DNA from: Alteribacter populi
GTDB taxonomy: Bacteria; Bacillota; Bacilli; Bacillales; Salisediminibacteriaceae
Length of the DNA stretch: 64,000 nt
Direction: 5' to 3'
NCBI RefSeq assembly: GCF_002352765.1
Contig: NZ_KZ293963.1
Span: forward strand, 3,622,559-3,686,558
Below are positions 34,508 to 43,116 of this stretch, in pieces; position 1 is the stretch's first letter, and each line of letters starts with the position of its first letter. Under the pieces are notes generated by a model, which was not told where the DNA came from, ran no database searches, and was given only the letters and a program-made list of their open reading frames with translations. The position numbers and the translations under genes are program-made.

Positions 34508-35608
34508 ATGGCTAAATACAACATTGCTGTTATGGAAGGAGACGGAATTGGGCCGGAGATCGTAAAAGAGACTATGAAGGTCTTACGGCTTGCAGAAGGA
34601 TTGTTTGAAGGGTTGGTTATTGACTGTCATTATTTTCCAGTAGGTCTATCTTCATTTAATCAGTACGGGTCTACGCTACCGGATGAAACTATTGCTGGCT
34701 TAAAACAATGTGATGCGGGGATATTAGGTCCGTTGACGACTCATGCTTATAATACAAATAATCCAGATATGGTCAATGCTAGTGGGAGGTTAAGAAAACA
34801 ATTTGATCTGTACGCAAATGTAAGACCGGCAAGAACATTTCCAGGTGTCTCTTCCCGGTTTGAAAATGTAGATTTGGTAATAATCAGAGAAAACACGGAA
34901 GGAATGTATGCAGATCGAAATCTATATTATAACACAGGTGAATTCATGACAGATTCTGATACGGTTCTTTCCCTTCGTGTCGTTACTAGAAAAGGGTCGG
35001 AAAGATTAGCAAAAGTTGGACTTGATTTGGCTTCAGCACGGCATAAAAAGCTATCGATTGTCCATAAGAAGAATGTATTACGTCAAGGCTGTGGCTTGTT
35101 TTATGACAGTTGCCACCAAGTAGGGGCAGACTATCCAAATGTGTATATAGACGATTATCATGTGGATGCGTTTGCTATGCATCTTGTCCAAAAGCCTGAA
35201 GACTTTGATGTCATTGTGACAACCAATATGTTTGGAGATATCCTCTCCGATCAAGCCGCTGGCCTAATTGGAGGTTTGGGGTTGGCTCCGGGTCTTAATG
35301 TTGGTGATTCGTTTCTCTTGGCACAAGCTACACATGGGTCAGCTCCTGATATATCAGGAAAAAATTTAGCAAATCCTATATCTGAAATCCTATCAGCGAA
35401 AATGATGCTGGAATGGCTCAGCATACGGAATAATGATCAATACGCTTTAGATGCAGCCTCATTAATAGAAAACGGAGTAGAAGAAACATTATCTCGTGGT
35501 TTTAAAACAAAAGATCTAGGAGGTAATCTTTCGACAGAGGAATTCGGTGACCACCTGATAGAAATCATTAAAGAGGTGAAGACGAATAAAGAAAACGCCA
35601 TTTCATAA
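34508..35608 (+). CDS. isocitrate/isopropylmalate dehydrogenase family enzyme
   Basis: 366 residues, NAD(P)-dependent beta-decarboxylating dehydrogenase. MEGDGIGPEIV at the start, substrate-site RENTEGMYADR (about 137), the Lys in VHKKNVLR, the metal-binding Asp pair in FGDILSDQAAGLIGG and the nucleotide loop HGSAPDISGKNLANP. The family oxidises isocitrate, isopropylmalate, homoisocitrate or tartrate-type hydroxyacids. The phylogenetic subgroup cannot be read by eye, but the setting argues for a catabolic 2-hydroxy-3-carboxy acid. GGAGG site; 15 nt after the flavoprotein. Terminator at 35728. Confidence 0.88.
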   Translation: MAKYNIAVMEGDGIGPEIVKETMKVLRLAEGLFEGLVIDCHYFPVGLSSFNQYGSTLPDETIAGLKQCDAGILGPLTTHAYNTNNPDMVNASGRLRKQFDLYANVRPARTFPGVSSRFENVDLVIIRENTEGMYADRNLYYNTGEFMTDSDTVLSLRVVTRKGSERLAKVGLDLASARHKKLSIVHKKNVLRQGCGLFYDSCHQVGADYPNVYIDDYHVDAFAMHLVQKPEDFDVIVTTNMFGDILSDQAAGLIGGLGLAPGLNVGDSFLLAQATHGSAPDISGKNLANPISEILSAKMMLEWLSIRNNDQYALDAASLIENGVEETLSRGFKTKDLGGNLSTEEFGDHLIEIIKEVKTNKENAIS

Positions 35609-35727
35609 ATAATAGTTAAATCACAAGGAATCAGAGCATCACCCTTCTCATTTTGACATGATTTTTATCAATGTGTTTATGTCTATACTAGACAGAAGTG
35701 AATTTTTTTTAATATTATTTCAACTTC

Positions 35728-35763
35728 CAGCGCTGTCCTGTTAAAGGACAGCGCTGTTTTTTT
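35728..35763 (+). terminator. strong terminator ending the catabolic operon
   Basis: CAGCGCTGTCC (35728-35738) pairs perfectly with GGACAGCGCTG (35746-35756), then seven T (35757-35763). The last T is directly followed by a group II intron 5' end. Confidence 0.95.
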
Positions 35764-35882
35764 GTGTGCGCCAGGCATGTGCACATTCTCTAGGGTTCGA
35801 GTCCCGAATCGTGAAGGCAGTAGTAGCGGTTAGCTTAAGACAAGGGTGAGAGGTCGGGGGTTAGTCACCCCCTCCTACTCGA
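35764..35882 (+). mobile_element. internally deleted group IIC intron
   Basis: It starts with GTGTGCGCC, matching the group II GUGYG 5' end. Bases 35773-35845 follow the familiar domain I sequence (TCTCTAGGG, GAGTCCCGAA, GTGAAGGCAG, AGCGGTTAGCTTAA, ACAAGGGTG). The end GGTCGGGGG..CACCCCCTCCTACTCGAT looks like domain VI and the 3' splice site. Domains II-V and the reverse transcriptase are missing. Insertion straight after a terminator T-run is the known habit of class C introns. Confidence 0.75.
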
Positions 35883-35978
35883 TTTTGGTTTGAAAGTTCT
35901 TTTCAAAATTATCTCCCCATTTCCCTCACTTCAACCCTACCTATTAAATGAAGATACTATGAAAATGGAGGGAATAAA

Positions 35979-36833
35979 ATGAGAAAACTGAAAAGGTCGG
36001 TGTTAAAAGAAGAGATGTTGGTGTTGACGGGGGACTTCAAACTGGCGATGGTGCTGAACCAGATGATTTACTGGTCGCAGTACATGAATGATTTTGAACA
36101 TTTCATTGAAGAAGAAAGGAAGCGCAATCAAGATATTAAAATTGAGTCGTTGAATGGATGGATTTTTAAAAAGGCTGAGGAACTCGTGGATGAGACGATG
36201 ATCAATGTCTCGGGTAATGCCATGAGAAGGTATTTGAAAACATTGGTTAAAGCAGGGTGGCTGGATGAGCGTGATAATCCAAAATACAAATGGGACCACA
36301 CGAAGCAGTATCGGGTCAATTTGGTTAAAATTCAAGCTGACCTTTTTGAGCATGGCTATTATTTAGCTGGTTACAAAGTGGACCTTACGAGCTTGCAAAA
36401 GAAGGGTTCGAACCAACAAAAGATGGATCCAGGTACAAAAACTTCTGTTTCAGGCACAAAAGCGATGTCTTCAGGTGAACAATCTCTTGGAACAATACCA
36501 GAGATTACTTCAGAAATTACTTTAGAGATTACTACAGAAAATATACCCTTTGTCGCGATTGTCAATTATTTAAACGAAAAAACTTCAAAGAACTACCGAG
36601 CAGAGACGAGAAAGACGAGAGAGTTGATCAAAGCGAGATGGAATGAAAACCACCGACTAGAAGAGTTCAAGAAAGTCATCGATAATAAAACAACTGAATG
36701 GCTAGATAATCCAACGATGAATAAATTCCTGCGACCAGCAACGTTGTTTGGTAATAACTTTGAAGCTTACTTAAACCAAAAAGAGGTCAACAGTGAAACG
36801 GAGTTTGAGAGATATTTAAAGGAGTTGAAGTAA
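35979..36833 (+). CDS. phage replication protein with conserved C-terminal domain (Phg_2220_C-like)
   Basis: 284 residues. The N-terminal ~130 residues resemble a winged-helix replication organiser (LVLTGDFKLAMVLNQMIYWS; NAMRRYLKTLVKAGWLDER). A Ser/Thr-rich linker follows, then a C-terminal domain with the pattern IVNYLNEKTSKNYR ... TMNKFLRPATLFG..FEAYLN, typical of phage Phg_2220_C proteins that sit before a helicase loader. It would bind the phage origin and help load DnaB. GGAGGG seven bases upstream. First gene of a four-gene phage-type replication unit. Confidence 0.85.
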   Translation: MRKLKRSVLKEEMLVLTGDFKLAMVLNQMIYWSQYMNDFEHFIEEERKRNQDIKIESLNGWIFKKAEELVDETMINVSGNAMRRYLKTLVKAGWLDERDNPKYKWDHTKQYRVNLVKIQADLFEHGYYLAGYKVDLTSLQKKGSNQQKMDPGTKTSVSGTKAMSSGEQSLGTIPEITSEITLEITTENIPFVAIVNYLNEKTSKNYRAETRKTRELIKARWNENHRLEEFKKVIDNKTTEWLDNPTMNKFLRPATLFGNNFEAYLNQKEVNSETEFERYLKELK

Positions 36834-36836
36834 GGG

Positions 36837-37118
36837 ATGGAGCTTAAAGAGACAGGGCGTTTGCTGCAGGAAATTGATCGTTTTTATCCGGGAAAATTGA
36901 AACTTGAACCAGCTACTGTCGAAGCATGGTATCGTGTCATGAAAAAGCAGGATTACAAAAAGGTGATAAGACGCCTCGACCAATTTGTCGTATCTAGCCA
37001 ATATCCTCCGATGATTTATGACCTGTATGACCGTCCACGACCGGAACACAACAAGGATGTGTTATCACAAATTGCAGAATGGGAGGCGAAGGCAGATGGT
37101 GGACCAGTACAATCTTGA
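36837..37118 (+). CDS. G39P-like replicative helicase loader/inhibitor
   Basis: 93 residues, helical, resembling the N-terminal domain of SPP1 G39P (ETGRLLQEIDRFYPGKLKLE ... VEAWYRVMKKQDYKKVIRRL ... YPPMIYDL). G39P binds the phage DnaB-type helicase and delivers it to the origin complex. The start is four bases after the previous stop, and its end overlaps the helicase gene by 23 nt, so the three are translationally linked. Confidence 0.75.
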   Translation: MELKETGRLLQEIDRFYPGKLKLEPATVEAWYRVMKKQDYKKVIRRLDQFVVSSQYPPMIYDLYDRPRPEHNKDVLSQIAEWEAKADGGPVQS

Positions 37119-38403
37119 AGCAGAAATGCTACTGCTTGGCTGCATTCTTATTGATAACTCGATCATCACCGAGGTGGAAGTCAGGCCAGATCAGCTTTCC
37201 ATTCACCACCAGCAGCTGTTAAAAACGATGTTTGAAATAAGGAAACAGGACGAGGAGATTAACAATGCGACCCTCACTGAGCGGCTCGGATCTGCTCATA
37301 TGAGTCAGCTTAACATCGGGGATATGATCGGAGCTGTTCCGTCTCCGGAGTCATTTAAAATGTATGAACGAATTCTGCTACGGACTTGGAAAAAGAGTCA
37401 GGTGCGTAAGCAGGCTCAGCAATTTTTGTCCAAAACCGAAGAGGTAACAGATGAGGAAGCTGTAGAAAGCTTTTTGCGGGAACTAAAAAGCATTGAAGAA
37501 ACCGGAATGCAACACGTTGATTTCGTATTGAAGGAGAAATTGATAGAAGTCTATGATCAGGCACTCAATGGCGTATCCAATCGCGGTTTGCATACGGGGT
37601 TTCACCAATACGATATGCTCACGAACGGACACGGGAATGGACAGTTGATTATCGTTGCAGCGAGGCCGTCCGTGGGAAAAACCGCTTTCGCCATCAACAT
37701 GGCGATGGGACACATGGATGAGAACGCATATGGCCATTTATATTCCCTTGAGATGAGCAGTGAACAGTTTCTCAATCGGATGATCGCAGCGAAAGGTCGG
37801 ATTGACTCTCAGAAAATGCGTTATCCTAAGAGACGATTCGACTCTAATGATTGGGACCGCTATTCGCTTTCCATTAGCGAATTGTCTGAGAAGAATCTGT
37901 ACTTGTGTGACCAATCGTCAGTGAAAATTACAGAGATGTACGCAAACACGAGAAAACTGATCCGACAGTACCCCAATAAGCAACACTTCATTGTAGTGGA
38001 TTATCTTCAGCTTCTGCAGCCCATTTCTAATAAAGGGAATCGTCAGGAACAAGTTACTGAGATTTCCCGCGCGCTTAAAACCATCGCTCGCGATTTAAAT
38101 ATCCCGGTGATTGCCTTATCCCAGCTATCAAGAGGCGTCGAATCACGTCAGAATAAACGCCCGACGCTCGCTGACTTGCGTGAGTCCGGTAGTCTCGAGC
38201 AAGATGCAGACATCGTTTCGTTTCTTTACCGCGATGACTATTACGATCAGGAGACGGAGCGGAAAAATATCATGGAAATTATCATTGCTAAACAGCGAGA
38301 AGGTCCAGTTGGCACCATAGAGCTTGGGTTTGAAAAGCAGCACAATTTGTTCGTAAATCTTGGTGAGGAGGCGGTGGCCAATGACTATCCGGCAAGTATA
38401 TAA
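37096..38403 (+). CDS. phage-type replicative DNA helicase (DnaB family)
   Basis: About 435 residues from the ATG at 37096 with a GGGAGG site. An N-terminal helical domain (NLEAEMLLLGCILID) and a RecA-like C-terminal domain: Walker A AARPSVGKTAF, Walker B FIVVDYLQLL, then SQLSRGVESRQNKRPTLADL and LEQDADIVSFLYR. These are the DnaB hallmarks. It differs from a normal chromosomal dnaB by its neighbours, a G39P loader and a Phg_2220_C protein, so it is of phage origin. Overlaps both adjacent genes. Confidence 0.93.
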   Translation: MVDQYNLEAEMLLLGCILIDNSIITEVEVRPDQLSIHHQQLLKTMFEIRKQDEEINNATLTERLGSAHMSQLNIGDMIGAVPSPESFKMYERILLRTWKKSQVRKQAQQFLSKTEEVTDEEAVESFLRELKSIEETGMQHVDFVLKEKLIEVYDQALNGVSNRGLHTGFHQYDMLTNGHGNGQLIIVAARPSVGKTAFAINMAMGHMDENAYGHLYSLEMSSEQFLNRMIAAKGRIDSQKMRYPKRRFDSNDWDRYSLSISELSEKNLYLCDQSSVKITEMYANTRKLIRQYPNKQHFIVVDYLQLLQPISNKGNRQEQVTEISRALKTIARDLNIPVIALSQLSRGVESRQNKRPTLADLRESGSLEQDADIVSFLYRDDYYDQETERKNIMEIIIAKQREGPVGTIELGFEKQHNLFVNLGEEAVANDYPASI

Positions 38404-38608
38404 CGAAGCGGTTGCTGGGGGGTACACAAGTCTCATTTATTTAATCGAATGGTTGGTCTATGAAAAGAAAGCCGTATCGATGGACGGGGATGCTAGAAAT
38501 ATCGAGTATGTATGTGAAAAATACGGCACGGCACTGAATCCGCATATTGCAGGTTACAAGCGGAGGGTGGAACAGAGGAGAAGAGTAAGCCTCCAGAAAC
38601 CCATTTAG
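38381..38608 (+). CDS. small phage-type protein downstream of the helicase
   Basis: 75 residues from the ATG at 38381 (GAGGCGG upstream), overlapping the helicase by 23 nt. Sequence MTIRQVYNEAVAGGYTSLIY, then a basic C-terminus. Proteins of this size are usual after phage dnaB genes, but I know no function. Last gene of the cassette. Confidence 0.65.
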   Translation: MTIRQVYNEAVAGGYTSLIYLIEWLVYEKKAVSMDGDARNIEYVCEKYGTALNPHIAGYKRRVEQRRRVSLQKPI

Positions 38609-38944
38609 GAGTTATTCACTTAGCATACCTCACCTTTTACTAGAAAAAATCCAAATTTACTAAACAGGGACTATAGACACAGTCGGTTATTTATGACGAA
38701 AAGCTACAGGGATCGGGAGTAATGACCATTTTCACAAATATTTCGAGACTGTACTTAGATGTCATTTCATAGCTTTTTTTGTCATTTTCCGAGGAAAGTG
38801 TGTAATTGGTTACTTTAAAACTACTTCTATCGTTTCAAGGAAAATAGAATCATAAAGAGGAAGTGGTTTATAGATTGAGAAGAGTATCTATTTTTTGGGG
38901 GGAAATTAGGAGGTTTTAAAATATCTTAATTGGGAGGAAAGGGT
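38609..38944. other. intergenic region
   Basis: About 340 nt without a gene or repeat that I can recognise; it presumably holds the promoter of the M14 gene. No integrase, lysis or structural phage genes follow the replication cassette. Confidence 0.5.
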
Positions 38945-40963
38945 ATGTTAAAAAAATCAATGGCTTGCACACTTACTATCTTGTTGGTAGTTTCATTCCT
39001 GGTTTATCCGAAAACTCATGCATCAGGAAATGGTCCAAACAATAATTCAAATCAAGAGAACAAGATTGAAAGGTTTACAAGCTACGAGGAATTAAGAAGT
39101 AAGTTGACCAAGGCAGAAGAACAGTCAGATCTACTAGAAGTTGAGGTATTTGGGCAGTCCGTACAGGGACGGGATCTAAACCTTGTTAAGTTCGGTAATA
39201 ACCCTGATAATCCTACAATCCTTTATATTACTCAAAAACACGGAACGGCGGCAATTCCAACTGAATCGGCTTTACGGTTCATCCAGTATTTATCCTCAAA
39301 TAGCAAGGAAGTCCGTGATCTTAGTGAACAAGTAAACATTCTGATTGTTCCTCGTTTGAATCCTGACGGAGCAGAGGGGGATGTGAATTGGGATACGTCA
39401 AATTTAATAGATCCCAACGGGCCAACACGAAACAATGCTAACGGAATTGATTTAAACCGTACACATAACAGCCTGTCACAGCCTGAAACAGAGGCACTGC
39501 ATGAAAACGTACTTAGGGAGTATGATATTGATTTTGCCATCGATTTTCACACACAATCAGCGAATCGAGCTATCGGAGACGATGAACTCGTTTCTGGCTC
39601 AATGCTATATCCTACAAATTCGAATGTTAAGGAAGACGTCGTTGAGCAATCTAAGAAATTAGGGAGTGTGATTTACGATGCGTTAGAAAACAGAGGACAT
39701 GCTAATATTGCTAAGTATGAAAGTGGCAGTACCGTTACCTCTAATGCTCGAAACCACTTTCCAGTCTATTATGAAATCCCTACTTTGTTGCTTGAACTAA
39801 GAGGGGTTACGAATTCACCTGACAACCCGTCGATTCTTGGACAAAAAAGCAATGGTCATTTAATCGAGCAAGGTTTGATTTCTATGAAAGAAGCCACCTC
39901 AGCAGTAGCAGACAGCTCAATCCACGAAGCTGATACAAGCTTTTGGGACACACTTGAGGAGCAATATACGTTGACTATCGAGGATATTTTAGCTTCTTCA
40001 AATCTACAGCTTAGTGGTCCTCAAGTAACACCGCATCAGGCGATAAAAACTGAACGTTTTACAAGTAACGAAGAACTCAAGGACGCTTTGATCAAGGCAG
40101 ATGATCAATCGGATTTACTGGAAGTAGACGTATTTGGTCAGTCGGTCCAGGGGCGTGATCTTCATCTTGTTAAATTTGGTAATAATCCAGACAATCCGAC
40201 TCTGCTTTATATCACTCAAAAACATGGTAATGAAGCACTACCTACAGAATCAGCTTTACGTCTGATTCAGCGGTTGTCAGCAAATAGCAAGGAAGTCCGT
40301 GAACTTAGCGAGCAAGTCAACCTCCTTATCGTACCGCGTTTAAATCCTGATGGGGCAGAGGGTGATGTGAATTGGGATACGTCAAATTTATTAGACCCAA
40401 ATGGACCAACAAGAAACAATGCGAATGGCATTGACTTGAATCGTACGCACAACAGTCTTTCCCAGCCTGAAACGAGAGCATTGCATGAAAATATTTTACA
40501 GGAGTATGAAATTGATTTTGCGATAGATTTTCATACGCAAACAGCTGATCGTGCTGTAGGAGACAATGAATTAGTATCAGGATCAATTCTTTACCCTACA
40601 AACTCAGGTGTAAAGGAAAATGTGCTCTATCAATCTAAACAAATAGGATCGGTCCTTTACCATTCATTAGAGAATAAAGGCTATGCCAATATAGCTAAAT
40701 ACGATAGTGAAGGAACAGCAACTTCAAATGCTAGAAACCACCTTCCTGCAAATTATGATATCCCGACCTTATTATTTGAGATGAGAGGCTTTACTAACTC
40801 TCCTTACCATACGTCAATATCAGGCCAAAAAAGTAACGGGAACCTAATTGAACAAGGCGTTGTAGCAATGAAGTCTGTGCTTGAAGCATCTGCTAATAAA
40901 TCAATATATGAGGCGGATATCAGTTTTTGGGATGCCCTTGAGGTACAATACAAACTTTACTAA
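38945..40963 (+). CDS. secreted tandem M14 zinc carboxypeptidase, two domains
   Basis: About 672 residues from the ATG at 38945 (GGGAGGAAAGG). Signal peptide to about residue 27 (THASG). Two M14 domains, roughly 45-325 and 368-668, are so alike that they must come from a duplication. Both keep the third zinc ligand (IDFHTQ: His202, His530), RLNPDG, GIDLNRTHNS and the catalytic Glu (LLELRG Glu284; LFEMRG Glu612). The HxxE zinc pair differs: domain 2 has HGNE (His427, Glu430) while domain 1 has HGTA, with Ala102 in place of Glu. Domain 1 may therefore be weak or inactive. Acts outside the cell on peptides or wall material. Confidence 0.92.
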   Translation: MLKKSMACTLTILLVVSFLVYPKTHASGNGPNNNSNQENKIERFTSYEELRSKLTKAEEQSDLLEVEVFGQSVQGRDLNLVKFGNNPDNPTILYITQKHGTAAIPTESALRFIQYLSSNSKEVRDLSEQVNILIVPRLNPDGAEGDVNWDTSNLIDPNGPTRNNANGIDLNRTHNSLSQPETEALHENVLREYDIDFAIDFHTQSANRAIGDDELVSGSMLYPTNSNVKEDVVEQSKKLGSVIYDALENRGHANIAKYESGSTVTSNARNHFPVYYEIPTLLLELRGVTNSPDNPSILGQKSNGHLIEQGLISMKEATSAVADSSIHEADTSFWDTLEEQYTLTIEDILASSNLQLSGPQVTPHQAIKTERFTSNEELKDALIKADDQSDLLEVDVFGQSVQGRDLHLVKFGNNPDNPTLLYITQKHGNEALPTESALRLIQRLSANSKEVRELSEQVNLLIVPRLNPDGAEGDVNWDTSNLLDPNGPTRNNANGIDLNRTHNSLSQPETRALHENILQEYEIDFAIDFHTQTADRAVGDNELVSGSILYPTNSGVKENVLYQSKQIGSVLYHSLENKGYANIAKYDSEGTATSNARNHLPANYDIPTLLFEMRGFTNSPYHTSISGQKSNGNLIEQGVVAMKSVLEASANKSIYEADISFWDALEVQYKLY

Positions 40964-40966
40964 GTG

Positions 40967-41004
40967 AAACAAACCCGGAGAATTTTCTCTGGGTTTGTTT
41001 TATT
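40967..41004 (+). terminator. terminator of the tandem carboxypeptidase gene
   Basis: AAACAAACCC (40967-40976) pairs with GGGTTTGTTT (40991-41000), with inner GGAGA/TCTC pairing; T-rich after. Confidence 0.85.
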
Positions 41005-41682
41005 TGAAGCATGGGAACTGTTTTCATGCTGCTTTTTTGAATTATCTCATCCCCTTTAAGTTTTCCTCTCGAGTTTCAAAAATTTCCTCTTTCTAAATTA
41101 GCTCTTCGAATGAATTTCATCATTCTGAGCCCGGGCAGCTCAACGGTTTGTGTTTAAAAGCTCCCTTAATAAAAAAGATCTTCTGCGAAGTAGGCCGTAA
41201 TCTGTAAGGCTCCTGCGGAAAAACGGACCAGCCGAGACCCCGCAGGGCGCATTTCCCCGAGGAGGCTTGGCGGTTCGTCCGCGGAAAGCGAGCAGATGGA
41301 GGCCAACGGAGCTTAATAAAGCTACTCTTAATTTAACAGCAAGCAAGTTGGAGACCGTACCCAAGTTGAAATGTGTCTAAAAAGTCCCTTAATAAAAAAG
41401 ATCTTCTGCGAAGTAGGCCGTAATCTGTAAGGCTCCTGCGGAAAAACGGACCAGCCGAAACCCCGCAGGGCGCATTTCCCCGAGGAGGCTTGGCGGTTCG
41501 TCCGCGGAAAGCGAGCAGATGGAGGCCAACGGAGCTTAATAAAGTTACTCTTAATTTAACAGCAAGCAAGTTGGAGACCGTAGCAAGTCAAAGGAAGTCT
41601 CGGGGACTCACTTACATAATTTCACTCCAGTGCCACATGCTAAGTAGATGAACGAAATTATACTGGATTAGTGAGGTGTCCC
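41005..41682. other. intergenic region filled by a tandem GC-rich repeat
   Basis: After the terminator come a short preamble (TGAATTTCATCATTCTGAGC, also at 60561) and two copies of family M (41163-41359 and 41386-41582). The last 100 nt hold the promoter and RBS of the NhaC gene. Confidence 0.65.
41163..41582. repeat. family M repeat, two tandem copies with a 223-bp period
   Basis: 41163-41359 and 41386-41582 are almost identical (I see two base changes). Each runs from CCCTTAATAAAAAAGATCTT through the GC-rich core CTCCTGCGGAAAAACGGACC and TCCGCGGAAAGCGAGCAGAT to GTTGGAGACCGTA. CCTGCGG and CCGCAGG can pair. Further copies lie at 60709-60990 and, fused to family L, at 62440-62575. Near identity implies recent duplication or conversion. 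Confidence 0.88.
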
Positions 41683-43086
41683 ATGGAAGCTAGTTGGCTA
41701 TCGATCATCCCTTTTTTATTGGTTATTCCTATAGCGATGTATACGAGACAAGTATTGCCCGGTCTAATTGTTGGTTTGCTAGTTGGTTCTTACCTTGCTA
41801 ATCCGAGTCTTCTGGGTGGCATCCAAACAATGCTTACTTATGTAGTTGAAGCATTGATTGATGAAAACAATATTAAAATCATTGTGTTTCTTTATGCTTT
41901 TTCTGGCCTTGTTGGCATCATTAAAACGAGTGGTGGCATTAAAGGGTTTGTTGAAGCTGCGTCTGAGAAGGTTGTGAATAAAAAACAAGCGCTTATTCTT
42001 ACATATATTTCTACGATCGGTACCTTTAGTGCTCCAACTTTTCGGTTTGTTACCATTGCTCCTATTATGAAAGCGCTCTTGAAAAAAGTAAAAATGTCTA
42101 CGAAAGAGCTTGGATTTGTGATTGAAACAACAGCAACACCTGTCATTGTTTTAATACCTGTTGCAACGGCCTTTGTTGGATATATGGTATCGGTTATTCA
42201 AATTTCGGTGGAGAATGAGGGGAGCTCACTAGACCCGTATGATTTATTCATTCGAAGTATTCCGTTTAACTTTTTTGCCTTTGTGATTATTTTGCTTGGA
42301 ATCTACTTGAGTTTCTTTCACCATTCCCAAACAGACGCGCCAACAGAAATAAAAGATGAGGAGCCAGAAGAAGATTGGCATAATTGTCATCCATCCGTAT
42401 CGTTGGATTTACCGAATAAACCTTGGAATTTAATTATCCCGATTATATTGGTCATTAGCCTCACGTTATTTTTAACGTGGTGGGATGGCAGGGGAGAAGG
42501 TGTGAATTTTTTTCAAGCGTTTATTAAGGCTGATGTATTGCAAGCGATGGTGGTTGCCTTGGTAATTACTGTTTTGTTGAGTATGATCTTCTTTTTATTT
42601 CAGCGTTTTGAACTGTCAAATTTGATAGACAGTTTTATTCTGGGTGGAAATGAATTAATGTCGGTCATTGTCCTATTATCCGTTGTTTGGGGATTATCTT
42701 CCGTGACGGATGATTTAGGTTTATCCAGCTTTGTTACGGAAAATATAGGATGGATCCCTCATATGTTTCTCACACCTTTACTGTTCTTGTTCGGGGCTGC
42801 TATATCTTACTTTATCGGATCGGCATGGGGAGCGTGGGGGATATTAATGCCTCTAGGTGTTTCTCTTTCCTTTGCTGCAGACGTAAATCTCCCCTTAGTG
42901 ATTGGAGCCGTGTTTGCTAGTGGCTCTTTCGGGGCGTTTTCTTCTCCATTAAGTGATGACACAAATACAATTGCAAAAATACTCGGGCTAACTGTCATTG
43001 ACTACGCACACTTTAAGTTAAAACCTGCGCTGATTGCCGCTGCCATTACTGCCGTTCTCTATACTGTTATTCCGTTTTTGTTATGA
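41683..43086 (+). CDS. Na+/H+ antiporter NhaC family protein
   Basis: About 467 residues from the ATG at 41683 (GTGAGGTG site), with eleven or twelve membrane segments and a charged loop at about 215-240. GTFSAPTFRFVTIAP, the GSAWGAWGILMPLGVSL signature near residue 385 and GSFGAFSSPLSDDTN near 421 are NhaC/arginine-ornithine-type antiporter features. It probably exchanges Na+ for H+; some relatives exchange amino acids such as malate-lactate or arginine-ornithine, so the substrate is not certain. Alone in its unit and convergent with sqhC. Confidence 0.85.
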   Translation: MEASWLSIIPFLLVIPIAMYTRQVLPGLIVGLLVGSYLANPSLLGGIQTMLTYVVEALIDENNIKIIVFLYAFSGLVGIIKTSGGIKGFVEAASEKVVNKKQALILTYISTIGTFSAPTFRFVTIAPIMKALLKKVKMSTKELGFVIETTATPVIVLIPVATAFVGYMVSVIQISVENEGSSLDPYDLFIRSIPFNFFAFVIILLGIYLSFFHHSQTDAPTEIKDEEPEEDWHNCHPSVSLDLPNKPWNLIIPIILVISLTLFLTWWDGRGEGVNFFQAFIKADVLQAMVVALVITVLLSMIFFLFQRFELSNLIDSFILGGNELMSVIVLLSVVWGLSSVTDDLGLSSFVTENIGWIPHMFLTPLLFLFGAAISYFIGSAWGAWGILMPLGVSLSFAADVNLPLVIGAVFASGSFGAFSSPLSDDTNTIAKILGLTVIDYAHFKLKPALIAAAITAVLYTVIPFLL

Positions 43087-43095
43087 TGAACAAAA

Positions 43096-43116
43096 AGAGC
43101 AGTCAGCGATAACTGC
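43096..43116 (-). terminator. terminator between nhaC-like gene and sqhC
   Basis: GAGCAGT and ACTGCTC pair around CAGCGATA-type loop; the minus-strand side is followed by TTTTTG, fitting the end of sqhC. Confidence 0.65.

Noticed and set aside
35790..35812. tRNA-like T-arm (GGGTTCGAGTCCC)
   Set aside because: No acceptor, D or anticodon arms around it. The whole stretch matches a group II intron domain I better, including the GTGTG start after a terminator.
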